Shown in pieces: positions 25,649 through 32,586 of a stretch of 40,555 bases of DNA. A program made the translations under genes and the position numbers. How positions within the stretch are numbered: the first letter of the stretch is position 1; the number at the start of each line of letters is the position of its first letter. Below the pieces are notes generated by a model, which was given only the letters and a program-made list of their open reading frames with translations, searched no databases and had not been told where the DNA came from. The stretch is from an uncultured bacterium (lineage in GTDB: Bacteria > Actinomycetota > Coriobacteriia > Coriobacteriales > Coriobacteriaceae): the NCBI GenBank assembly GCA_905215445.1, contig CAJMPZ010000015.1, forward strand, positions 1-40,555, written 5' to 3'.

Positions 25649-27316
25649 ATGCCTACTGACATCGAAATCGCACGTTCCGTCACACCGCTGCCCATTACCG
25701 AGGTGGCCAAGAACGCCGGTGTCGACGTAAAGCACCTGATTCCGTACGGCTTCGACAAGGCTAAGGTCGACTACTCTCTGCTTAATGAGCCAACTGATCA
25801 CCAGGCCAAGCTCGTCCTCGTGACCGCCATCAACCCCACGCCTGCGGGCGAGGGTAAGACCACCACGACCATCGGTCTGGCCGATGGCCTGCGCCGTCGC
25901 GGCGTTAAGAGTGCTGTGGCCCTGCGTGAGCCTTCGCTCGGTCCCGTCTTTGGCGTCAAGGGCGGTGCCGCCGGCGGCGGCTGGGCGCAGGTCATCCCCA
26001 TGGAGGACATCAACCTGCACTTTACCGGTGACTTCCACGCTATCGGTGCCGCTAACAACCTGCTGGCCGCCATGCTCGACAACCATATTCAGCAGGGCAA
26101 CCAGCTCGGTATCGATGTTAAGCGCATCACCTGGAAGCGCGTCGTCGACATGAACGACCGTCAGCTGCGCCATGTCATCGACGGTATTGGCGGCAAGGCC
26201 CAGGGCGTGCCGCGCGAGGACGGCTTCGATATCACCGTTGCCTCCGAGGTCATGGCAATCCTGTGCCTGTCCACGAGCATCAATGACCTCAAGGAGCGCC
26301 TGGGCGAGATTGTTGTCGGCTACAGCTATGCCGGCGAGCCCGTTCGCGCCCGTGACCTTAAGGCCCAGGGTGCCATGGCCGCGTTGCTTAAGGACGGGCT
26401 CAAGCCCAACCTGGTGCAAACGCTCGAGGGCACGCCCGCGTTTGTCCACGGCGGTCCCTTCGCCAACATTGCCCACGGCTGCAACTCTATCATGGCCACG
26501 CGTATGGCGATGCGCTTTGGCGATGTCGCCATTACCGAGGCCGGCTTCGGTGCCGATCTGGGTGCCGAGAAGTTCCTCGACATCAAGTGCCGCATGACGG
26601 GCGTTCGCCCCAACGCCGTCGTGGTCGTCGCGACCGCTCGTGCGCTGAAGTACAACGGTGGCGTCGCCAAGGCCGACCTCAACGAGGAGAACCTCGAGGC
26701 ACTCAAGGCCGGCATGCCCAACCTGCTGCGTCACGTCGACAACATCCAGAACGTTTATGGTCTGCCCTGCGTAGTCGCCATCAACCGCTTCCCGACGGAC
26801 ACCGAGGCCGAGCTTGCGCTCATCGAGTCCGAGTGTCAGAAGCTCGGCGTCAACGTTAAGCTTTCCGAGGTCTGGGCCAAGGGCGGCGAGGGCGCGCTCG
26901 AGCTTGCCGATGAGGTCATGCGTCTGATTGAGCAGCCGAGCGAGCTCAAGTTTGCCTATGAGGACGGCGCCGATGTGGCCGACGCTCTTGAGGCCATTGC
27001 CACCAAGGTCTACCGCGCCGACGGCGTCGACTTTACGCCGGCCGCCAAGCGCCAGCTCGCCGAGCTGCGCGAGAACGGCTTTGGCAACCTGCCGGTGTGC
27101 GTGGCCAAGACGCAGTACAGCTTTAGCGACAACGCCAAGGCCCTGGGCGCTCCCGAGAATTTCCGCATCACGGTGCGCGAGCTCAAGGTTTCCGCCGGTG
27201 CCCACTTTGTGGTCGCATTGACTGGCAGTGTTCTGACCATGCCGGGCTTGCCCAAGGTCCCCGCGGCTGAGAACATCGACGTCGACAGCGACGGCAACAT
27301 CACCGGCCTGTTCTAA
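25649..27316 (+). CDS. fhs: Formate-tetrahydrofolate ligase
   Basis: Makes 10-formyl-THF from formate, THF and ATP, feeding purine synthesis and one-carbon metabolism in the cytoplasm. The protein is 555 aa, the normal length for bacterial Fhs. The P-loop-like TPAGEGKT is at 64-71, and the family signatures GVKGGAAGGGWAQVIPMED and VATARALKYNGG are present. The frame is open for 25 more codons, but the start is set at ATG 25649, which follows GAAAGG by about 7 bases and starts MPTDIEIARSVTPLPI as homologues do. Purine-demand control such as a ZTP riboswitch is known upstream of fhs in some bacteria, but the 145-base leader region here shows no such motif. A terminator follows directly. Confidence 0.97.
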   Translation: MPTDIEIARSVTPLPITEVAKNAGVDVKHLIPYGFDKAKVDYSLLNEPTDHQAKLVLVTAINPTPAGEGKTTTTIGLADGLRRRGVKSAVALREPSLGPVFGVKGGAAGGGWAQVIPMEDINLHFTGDFHAIGAANNLLAAMLDNHIQQGNQLGIDVKRITWKRVVDMNDRQLRHVIDGIGGKAQGVPREDGFDITVASEVMAILCLSTSINDLKERLGEIVVGYSYAGEPVRARDLKAQGAMAALLKDGLKPNLVQTLEGTPAFVHGGPFANIAHGCNSIMATRMAMRFGDVAITEAGFGADLGAEKFLDIKCRMTGVRPNAVVVVATARALKYNGGVAKADLNEENLEALKAGMPNLLRHVDNIQNVYGLPCVVAINRFPTDTEAELALIESECQKLGVNVKLSEVWAKGGEGALELADEVMRLIEQPSELKFAYEDGADVADALEAIATKVYRADGVDFTPAAKRQLAELRENGFGNLPVCVAKTQYSFSDNAKALGAPENFRITVRELKVSAGAHFVVALTGSVLTMPGLPKVPAAENIDVDSDGNITGLF

Positions 27317-27341
27317 GCCTGTTGCCCCTAGCTGCCTGCCC

Positions 27342-27381
27342 GCCCCGCCGTGCCCCCAAGGCCCGGCGGGGCTTTTGTTTT
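27342..27381 (+). terminator. Intrinsic terminator of fhs
   Basis: GCCCCGCCG pairs with CGGCGGGGC over a 13-base loop and runs into TTTTGTTTT. It starts 25 bases after the fhs stop. Confidence 0.9.
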
Positions 27382-27441
27382 CTAGCCGCGCTTGTCTTGT
27401 AGATATGGACGGGCTCTGTCCGTCACGGGCTTTTGCGCGGG

Positions 27442-27447
27442 TAGAAT
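27442..27447 (+). promoter_or_regulatory. Likely -10 element of the following membrane-protein gene
   Basis: TAGAAT lies 45 bases before the start codon. The -35 is poor. A small hairpin GACGG/CCGTC occupies the bases just upstream of the element. Confidence 0.35.
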
Positions 27448-27492
27448 GCATGGATAACTTGATGCTTACGGGCGACGGAAAGGAATCGTTGC

Positions 27493-28482
27493 ATGGATCA
27501 GGACAAGACAACCGTGATGGGCGGCTACGGTTCCGCGCAGGCTGGCGATAGCGCCGATGCGACCCGCGTTGTTCCCAACCCCGGTTATACCGACCCCGCC
27601 GCGACGCAGCCTTCTGCCGAGCCAACCCGGGTTATGGGCTATGGCGACACAGCGCGGGATTCTTATGCCGTATCTTCGCAAGGCCCCTATGGCAACGCAG
27701 CTCCGGACCCGTTTGATTACGCGCCGCAGGATTCTTATGCCGCCTCGACGCCGAATCCCTATGATGACCTGCCGCAAAATCCCATTCCGCAGCCTCAGCA
27801 GACGACGTATATGCCTCGCACGGCGCAGCCTCGCTACGAGTCGCGCGAGCCGTATCGCGAGTACCCCAAGTCGATTCCGCAATATGGCGAGGACGAGGAG
27901 AAGAAGCCGTCGCGTTCGTCGAGCGTGATCAAGAAGATCCTCATCGTGCTGGCGATCTTCTTTGCGCTGTCGGTTGTGTTTGCCATTGTGTCGGGCATGC
28001 TCAACAAGCGAGGGAGTTCAACGGCTGATACCGCTGCCGAGCAAACCGAGTCCGCCTCGTCTAGCACCGTCGATCTGAGCGATATCCCGGGGCAGTACTG
28101 GTCCAACGCCAAGAAACTTCTCAAGTCGCGCGGCGCCAATCTTTCGAATGCCGTGGTCCTGACTGATGATGGCTCAACGCCCGTCATCGATGCCAACTGG
28201 GTCGTTACTTCTGCTTACTATAACGACAGCGGCAACCTCGAAATTCAACTCACGCACAAGAACAGCTCGGGCAACTCGTCCGGCGGCCAAAGCGGTGCCG
28301 ACAGCTCGAGCTCCAATACGCTGGAGGACTTGAGCAACAAGGCACAGGAGTTGGGAGACAAAGCGCAAGAGCTGGGCGACACGGCGCAGAACCTGGGCGA
28401 CACCGCTCAGAACCTGGGTGATATGGCGACGGATGCCTGGAACGCACTGCAAAACGGCATCTCGGGCGCGCAGGGAAACTAG
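27493..28482 (+). CDS. Single-pass membrane protein with FHA-type threonine motifs and heptad repeats
   Basis: I do not recognise a named family. The 329-aa protein has a cytoplasmic, Pro/Gln/Tyr-rich region (1-147), one membrane segment (about 149-169) and an outer part. The outer part has a small domain (IPGQYWSNAKKLLKSRGANL and on, 198-255) that resembles a divergent PASTA repeat, a Ser/Gly linker, and four tandem heptads (283-310: KAQELGD, KAQELGD, TAQNLGD, TAQNLGD) that should form an amphipathic helix. The cytoplasmic region carries three similar Thr motifs (TTVM at 6, TRVV at 24, TRVM at 45), the kind of sites phosphorylated by Ser/Thr kinases and read by FHA domains; that is inference. 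The ribosome site is GGAAAGG. It converges on the CDF gene with 12 bases between stops. Confidence 0.65.
   Translation: MDQDKTTVMGGYGSAQAGDSADATRVVPNPGYTDPAATQPSAEPTRVMGYGDTARDSYAVSSQGPYGNAAPDPFDYAPQDSYAASTPNPYDDLPQNPIPQPQQTTYMPRTAQPRYESREPYREYPKSIPQYGEDEEKKPSRSSSVIKKILIVLAIFFALSVVFAIVSGMLNKRGSSTADTAAEQTESASSSTVDLSDIPGQYWSNAKKLLKSRGANLSNAVVLTDDGSTPVIDANWVVTSAYYNDSGNLEIQLTHKNSSGNSSGGQSGADSSSSNTLEDLSNKAQELGDKAQELGDTAQNLGDTAQNLGDMATDAWNALQNGISGAQGN
28339..28422 (+). repeat. 21-base tandem repeat, four copies
   Basis: Four consecutive 21-base units encode (K/T)AQ(E/N)LGD. Synonymous differences between units show that the repeat is kept at protein level rather than being freshly duplicated. Confidence 0.8.
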
Positions 28483-28494
28483 CTGTTAAGCGGG

Positions 28495-29676
28495 CTACAG
28501 TTGCTCGGCCGGACGCTCGGGCGAGCTAAAGCCCGAATCAAACGTGACGACGCACGAGACGTCGGGCCGGCGCTCGTGCACGATGCGCGTGACGAGCTCC
28601 AGCAGCTCCTCGTCGGATATGTCAAAGCCGTCGGGACGCACCAGGTCAAGCGAAACGAACCCGTCGTGCTCGTGCAGGTCGTGGATGGAGAGCGCGGGGT
28701 CGATCTGCATGACGCCGCGCTTGACCCAGCCGCGTAGGTCGTCGCCGGTGGTGGCGATGGGGTCGCAGTGCAGCGTGATACCGATGCCCATCTGCCGTTT
28801 GATATCGTGCTCGATGGTGTCCAAAATCTCGTGGTGCTCAAATGCGTCGCCCTCGCCGGGCATCTCCACGTGGGCGCTGGCAAACTGACGACCGGGGCCG
28901 TAGTCGTGCACCATGAGGTCGTGTGTGCCCAAGACCTGGGGGTACGACATAATCCTGTCGCGGATTTCCTGGACGAGCTTGGGGTCGGGCGCTTGTCCTA
29001 ACAGCGGGCTGATGGCGTCGCGCACCAGGCCCAGGCCGCTGATGCAGATGAAGATGCCCACACCCAGGCCTGCCCAGCCATCGAGGTCAAAGCCGGTCGT
29101 CTGCGAAATAAGCGCCGCCACCAGGACCGATCCCGAGGTGATGACGTCGTTTTTGGAGTCCTGTGCTGTGGCGATGAGTGTTTCGGAATCGATACGGTTG
29201 CCCAGCGCACGGTTGAATGCGGCCATCCAGAATTTGACGAGCATGGACAAGACGAGAGCGGCTAGGGAGACCAGCGTGTAGGCGGTGGGGGAGGGCTTGA
29301 TGATCTTAGTGACCGACTCGAGGATCAGGTTGATGCCGACGGCGCAAACCAGGACGGCGACAAACAAGCCGGCTAGGTACTCGTAGCGGCCGTGGCCATA
29401 GGGGTGGCCTTCGTCTGCAGGGCGGCTGGCAAGGCGGAACCCGAGCAGGCTCACGATGTTGCTCGAGGCATCGGAGAGGTTGTTGAAAGCGTCGGCGATG
29501 AGGGAGACGGAGCCGGCGAGCAGGCCTGCGATGCCCTTGGCCAGGCACAGGGTGATGTTGAGGCCAATGCAGATGAGGCTTGCGGCGAAGCCCGCGTTGG
29601 TGCGGCAGGAGGCATCGACCGGCTCGCCCTCGCTGCCGGGAACAAGCGTATGTACCAGCCGATTTACAAATAGCAT
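28495..29676 (-). CDS. Cation diffusion facilitator, probably manganese efflux type
   Basis: A 393-aa CDF transporter with six membrane segments and a C-terminal cytoplasmic metal-sensing domain, plus an additional C-terminal region (about 300-393) repeating that fold. The transport-site residues are FNNLSD in helix 2 and QDSKND in helix 5, that is Asn/Asp and Asp-xxx-Asp, with no helix-2/5 histidine as zinc transporters have. An N-D-D-D site is the pattern associated with manganese CDFs such as MntE; specificity is inference. Several in-frame starts lie upstream. ATG 29676 (MLFVNRLVHTLVP) is chosen because GAGGA sits 8 bases before it. It is divergent from a zinc-ribbon gene. There is no visible metal riboswitch in the 218-base gap. 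Confidence 0.85.
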   Translation of the reverse strand: MLFVNRLVHTLVPGSEGEPVDASCRTNAGFAASLICIGLNITLCLAKGIAGLLAGSVSLIADAFNNLSDASSNIVSLLGFRLASRPADEGHPYGHGRYEYLAGLFVAVLVCAVGINLILESVTKIIKPSPTAYTLVSLAALVLSMLVKFWMAAFNRALGNRIDSETLIATAQDSKNDVITSGSVLVAALISQTTGFDLDGWAGLGVGIFICISGLGLVRDAISPLLGQAPDPKLVQEIRDRIMSYPQVLGTHDLMVHDYGPGRQFASAHVEMPGEGDAFEHHEILDTIEHDIKRQMGIGITLHCDPIATTGDDLRGWVKRGVMQIDPALSIHDLHEHDGFVSLDLVRPDGFDISDEELLELVTRIVHERRPDVSCVVTFDSGFSSPERPAEQL

Positions 29677-29894
29677 AGCGGTCGTCCTCACAATCATGTT
29701 TAAGGGGATAGTGTAGCTCGCGCGGGGGCGCCGTGCACCGATACTCAGAAAATGCAGCAATAGTCTGCCGGTGCTAACGAGCGAGCCTTCTCGTCTGCCT
29801 GGGTGCTCGATTTTGGGCCACATGGGTATGGGCACGTGCTTACCTGCCCGACATACTTAATGTCGACAGCCCCAGTGCAAAGGAGGACGTATTC

Positions 29895-31232
29895 ATGGAC
29901 GAGATGTTTGCCATTAAATGCCAAAACTGCGGCGGCCCTATGTACTCACACCAGGCTAAACGCAGCTTTGAGTGCGCCTATTGCGGCACGGTCGTTCCGT
30001 GGCAGGCCGATGCGGGGGAGCCCAAGAGCGCCCTGGGCATTCGCCATACGCCACTGACGGTTGTCGATGGGCTGCTTAAGCTCACGCATGTGTCGCAGCT
30101 CGAGCGCCCGGTGGACCCCGACTGGTATTTCTTTAATGAGCACTGGCGCAATCAGTCGGTTCTGGAGCATCTGCTGTGGGAAGACCGCGGCACGGCCCAG
30201 GAGTTCCAAGAGGCCACGCACGTGAGCGTCCCCTGTCCCTTCTGCGGAGCGTCCTTTGAGGGCGAGTCGACCCAGCGCGTGTTTGAGTGCCCGTCCTGCG
30301 GCAATAAGATCGGTGTCGCCGACCTGCTCAAGCCGGGGACGTTTAGCAAGCGCCTGACCATGGGCGTTGGTGCGGAATATGTGCCCGAGCAGGGTATTCC
30401 CTGCGAGATAACGCCGCAGCAGGCGCGCGCCAATGCGCTTGAGCTGGTGCGCCGATATCCAGACGCCTTTGCCGGTCACGATGTGGAAGACGCGATTCAA
30501 AACGACATGATGCTCTTCTACTTCCCCATGGCGCTCGCGGACCTGCGCATGATGGCGTCCTTCCCGGGCAAGGGCCTGAGCAAGGAGACCCTGGTGTACT
30601 ACGAGGTGCTCGACTGGGCATATCCCAGGGCAAACTACCTGGACGTTCGCCTTATGGGCATTCTGGAGCCATGGGACTTTGCCAAGGTTGGGTCGTTCGA
30701 CCCGGCCATGCAGGAAGGCGACTTCCGCGTTGTCTCCGTCGATGCGTCCACCAAGGACCAGGTGGTCATTGACAAGCTGGCGCTCGACATTGTTGGCAAC
30801 GATGCCGAGACTTTCCTGGGGCTCAATAAAAAGAGCATCCGCACCTGGGCGCGCAAGGCCCGCAAGCACAAGGACGGCCTGGTTATGGTGCCGGTCTACT
30901 TTGTCGATCGTCCCGCGTCGGATGGACGTAATGGCGAGCAGGTGCGCATTGCCGTGAACGGCCAGACGGGCCGTGCGGCGGCGGTGGTGTTTAGCGACAA
31001 GCGCGAGACGCATATTGTGGCGCCGCTCAATCCGAGCCTGCATCTGTCCGGCGAAAGCACCGTTCACGCCACGCCCGTCGAGGTCAAATACATCAAATCG
31101 CCATTCCTGTACCAAATTGTGCGCCGTGGAGGCGACGAGCAGCCACGTCAGGTGGCAGCGGCTGCCGAGGGTTCCTACCGAGAAGAAAAACCCAAGCGCA
31201 AGGGATTGTTCGCTGCGATCTTTGGGAAGTAG
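29895..31232 (+). CDS. Double zinc-ribbon protein of unknown function
   Basis: A 445-aa soluble protein with two zinc ribbons near the N-terminus: Cys9-Cys12...Cys27-Cys30 and Cys114-Cys117...Cys132-Cys135. The remainder includes a NGQTGR segment (KVxxNGQTGK is common to this group). A basic C-terminal tail (EEKPKRKGLFAAIFGK) ends it. Proteins of this build are annotated as TFIIB-type zinc ribbon-containing and are widespread in Firmicutes and Coriobacteriia, but no reaction is known; it has no helicase or nuclease motif. The AGGAGG site 9 bases before ATG 29895 makes the start secure. Confidence 0.75.
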   Translation: MDEMFAIKCQNCGGPMYSHQAKRSFECAYCGTVVPWQADAGEPKSALGIRHTPLTVVDGLLKLTHVSQLERPVDPDWYFFNEHWRNQSVLEHLLWEDRGTAQEFQEATHVSVPCPFCGASFEGESTQRVFECPSCGNKIGVADLLKPGTFSKRLTMGVGAEYVPEQGIPCEITPQQARANALELVRRYPDAFAGHDVEDAIQNDMMLFYFPMALADLRMMASFPGKGLSKETLVYYEVLDWAYPRANYLDVRLMGILEPWDFAKVGSFDPAMQEGDFRVVSVDASTKDQVVIDKLALDIVGNDAETFLGLNKKSIRTWARKARKHKDGLVMVPVYFVDRPASDGRNGEQVRIAVNGQTGRAAAVVFSDKRETHIVAPLNPSLHLSGESTVHATPVEVKYIKSPFLYQIVRRGGDEQPRQVAAAAEGSYREEKPKRKGLFAAIFGK

Positions 31233-31348
31233 GGAAGCGGAGCCGGGGCGTCGGGCTGCATCGCAAGGTCATGAGACGAATTTAAGACTGCTGGGAACGT
31301 GCTACCATTGCCGATAGCCTTAATCTTGTAAGAAGCGGAGGCCAGATT

Positions 31349-31720
31349 ATGGGTTTTGCGGATCAGCAGCTTCAGCTTCAGGTACCGTATTCTCCTGACG
31401 ACACGTTTAATGCCTTGAAGGCAGCTATGGAAAAGCTGCCTAAAGTAAAAGTTGATAGTGCATCGCCCACAACAAGAACAGTTGCAGCCGAGATTGGTAT
31501 GAGCCTTTGGTCTTGGGGCGAAAATAACAGTATTTCGGTTGTTCCAGTTGAAGGCGGATCTGGCGTTACTGTCAAGTCGTCATCTAAGGTCAGGGCAAAC
31601 GTATTAAACGGGGGCAAAAATGCAAAGAATATTGCCGAGATAGTCGATGCCCTATCGAAGGAGCTTGAGCGGTATCCGCAGGTTTCACAGACTATTGAGA
31701 CGCTGGCGGATAGTGATTGA
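31349..31720 (+). CDS. Small uncharacterised protein, partner of a SHOCT mini-gene
   Basis: A 123-aa soluble protein with no signal peptide or membrane segment. It has the look of a beta-rich START/PH-like single domain: a strand (QLQLQVPYS), a helix (DTFNALKAAMEKL), then strands including AAEIGMSLWSWGENNSISVV and a C-terminal helix (NIAEIVDALSKELERYP). I recall such domains being followed by a C-terminal SHOCT module, and here a SHOCT sequence follows in another frame. The AGCGGAGG site about 10 bases upstream supports the start. Its base composition is more AT-rich than that of the flanking genes. The function is unknown. Confidence 0.65.
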   Translation: MGFADQQLQLQVPYSPDDTFNALKAAMEKLPKVKVDSASPTTRTVAAEIGMSLWSWGENNSISVVPVEGGSGVTVKSSSKVRANVLNGGKNAKNIAEIVDALSKELERYPQVSQTIETLADSD

Positions 31721-31817
31721 TGTAGTTGCAAGGCTTGAGAGGCTTGCAACGCTGCGTGATAGTGGAGTGCTTACCGAGGAAGAGTTTGCTGCAGAAAAGG
31801 CAAAAATCTTTTTGTAA
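31713..31817 (+). CDS. SHOCT-domain mini-protein overlapping the previous gene
   Basis: A GTG start inside the last codons of the upstream gene (8-base overlap) opens a 34-codon frame: MIDVVARLERLATLRDSGVL followed by TEEEFAAEKAKIFL. This is a complete SHOCT module (short C-terminal domain: LxxLxxLxxxGxITxEEFxxxKxxLL), normally found at the end of larger proteins. It is in the +1 frame relative to its neighbour. So either the two were one gene split by a one-base indel, or they are made by frameshifting or coupled initiation. Codon use and domain match are convincing; the start is not. Confidence 0.7.
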   Translation: MIDVVARLERLATLRDSGVLTEEEFAAEKAKIFL

Positions 31818-31836
31818 TCAGACACGGTGGTTGGAT

Positions 31837-31866
31837 TTGCATTCTATTATTGAACTTGGTTATACT
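31837..31866 (+). promoter_or_regulatory. Strong promoter for a non-coding transcript
   Basis: TTGCAT (31837-31842) and TATACT (31861-31866) are 18 bases apart, in an AT-rich stretch just after the SHOCT stop codon. It faces a 200-base region without a convincing gene. Confidence 0.65.
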
Positions 31867-31872
31867 AGGCTG

Positions 31873-32075
31873 AAAATATCGTGTGTAATAAAGGTGCGTA
31901 GTAGTCTCGTCTTGATTGGCAGATGTAAATAAACGGTGGAACGGCTGTAAAAGAGCCTTGCCACTGGGTAAAATCAGGATGTGCCGCGGAACCCGCTCCT
32001 CAGTCGGTCAACTTTGGAAGCGCGGGCAACGCAGGTGCTATCGTCTTAAAGGGTCGGCTGCAACCGACCCTTTTC
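31873..32075 (+). ncRNA. Candidate structured RNA, copy A
   Basis: This roughly 200-nt segment runs from the promoter at 31837-31866 to a terminator at 32049-32075. Blocks in order: CTTGATTG (31911-31918); hairpin GGTGG...CCACT (31935-31965) with an inner GGCT/AGCC stem; GGTAAAATC (31967-31975); GCCGCGGAACCCGC (31983-31996); GCGGGCAACGC (32022-32032). CTTGAT can pair with ATCAGG (31973-31978), enclosing the first hairpin, and CCCGCT (31992-31997) can pair with AGC-GC-GGG further on. The same blocks occur in the same order on the opposite strand at 32329-32216 with a different hairpin loop, which supports a conserved structure. No reading frame with a ribosome site is present. I could not match it to a known riboswitch or RNA class; Collinsella-specific motifs are described in Rfam and should be compared. 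Confidence 0.55.
32049..32075. terminator. Hairpin shared by two converging transcripts
   Basis: AAGGGTCGG pairs perfectly with CCGACCCTT over a six-base loop. The plus strand continues TTTTC, giving an intrinsic terminator for copy A. On the minus strand, after the 30-codon frame, only CTTTAAG follows, so termination there would be weaker. Confidence 0.75.
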
Positions 32076-32096
32076 TATGACTCCCTTCGCTATCCG

Positions 32097-32189
32097 TTAC
32101 TGCTTATATTCCCGCCAGATCGAGTAGAGGTTCCGGGCAATGCCGGTCACATACATCGAGAGGCGCAGGATTTCAAGAAACAAGTTCAT
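32097..32189 (-). CDS. Possible 30-residue small protein
   Basis: The frame reads MNLFLEILRLSMYVTGIARN then LYSIWREYKQ and stops. The start follows GGGGTGA by 5 bases, a good ribosome site. The peptide is amphipathic, with a moderately hydrophobic stretch and a basic end, as in small membrane-active or leader peptides. It lies 27 bases downstream of RNA-like copy B on the same strand and ends 22 bases before the shared hairpin. No homologue comes to mind; it may be a chance frame, but its fit between a structured leader and a terminator-like hairpin is notable. Confidence 0.4.
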   Translation of the reverse strand: MNLFLEILRLSMYVTGIARNLYSIWREYKQ

Positions 32190-32215
32190 AGGCTTCACCC
32201 CAATCGGAGATCGGA

Positions 32216-32329
32216 GCGTTGCCCGCAGGCGGATTCCGCGGCGGTCAAGATTTTACCTCACAGGCCGCGGTGGGAGACATCCTATCCACCCCCTGGTTTG
32301 GAGCAGTGTCGATCTGACGGGCAATCAAG
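32216..32329 (-). ncRNA. Candidate structured RNA, copy B (inverted relative to copy A)
   Basis: Read on the minus strand, the blocks are CTTGATTG (32329-32322), hairpin GGTGG...CCACC (32290-32269), GGTAAAATC (32257-32249), GCCGCGGAATCCGC (32242-32229) and GCGGGCAACGC (32226-32216). Order and spacing follow copy A except for a shorter segment before the last block. It starts right at the end of the 73-aa gene and leads into the 30-codon frame. It has no promoter of its own that I can see, so it may be the 3' part of the nuclease/ADP-ribosylglycohydrolase transcript. A 10-codon frame (MSPTAACEVKS) after GGGGGTGG also lies inside. Confidence 0.5.
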
Positions 32330-32332
32330 CCT

Positions 32333-32554
32333 TTAGCTCTCTTTGAATTGAGCAAGCATCTGCCCGAAGAAGCTGAGCCCGGATGGCTCATAAATGAGTG
32401 AGCCGCCATCTTCGGTCCGGTAGACCCCGCAGGGGAGGTAGCGCCCGTCGGGAAGGACGTAAAGGTTTTCTTCCTCCATCAGTCCCGTTGGGAGTATCGG
32501 GGTCTCGTTTTCGCCCATTTGGAACTCATCGATATTCGCGATCTTCCTCTCCAT
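32333..32554 (-). CDS. Small protein of unknown function (73 aa)
   Basis: I do not recognise a family. The 73 residues are acidic and soluble: MERKIANIDEFQMGENETPI, a LPDGRYLPCGVY strand-turn-strand, then a C-terminal helix (FFGQMLAQFKES). There is one cysteine. The ribosome site AGGAGG is four bases before the start. It lies 32 bases after the ADP-ribosylglycohydrolase gene on the same strand and is likely cotranscribed with it, which makes it a candidate partner or inhibitor; that is inference from position only. Confidence 0.65.
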   Translation of the reverse strand: MERKIANIDEFQMGENETPILPTGLMEEENLYVLPDGRYLPCGVYRTEDGGSLIYEPSGLSFFGQMLAQFKES

Positions 32555-32586
32555 GATGCCTCCTACCTTATTTCTTGAATGGCGCC

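Noticed and set aside
25586..27625. A 679-codon minus-strand frame opposite fhs
   Set aside because: It is an antisense shadow of fhs with the same GC-driven openness, and it runs through the fhs terminator and into the next gene.
31726..31932. A plus-strand frame running from the SHOCT gene into the RNA promoter
   Set aside because: It is out of frame with the SHOCT sequence, contains the promoter, and its translation has no recognisable domain.
31930..32032. Resemblance of copy A to a T-box (GGTGGAAC), SAM-type (GGCAAC..GGTGC) or cobalamin (GCCACTG) riboswitch
   Set aside because: Only isolated short motifs match; their order and spacing fit none of these classes, and a terminator rather than a gene follows.
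32140..32346. A 68-codon plus-strand frame across RNA copy B
   Set aside because: Arg-rich translation without a ribosome site, and it is antisense to conserved RNA-like blocks and to the 30-codon frame.
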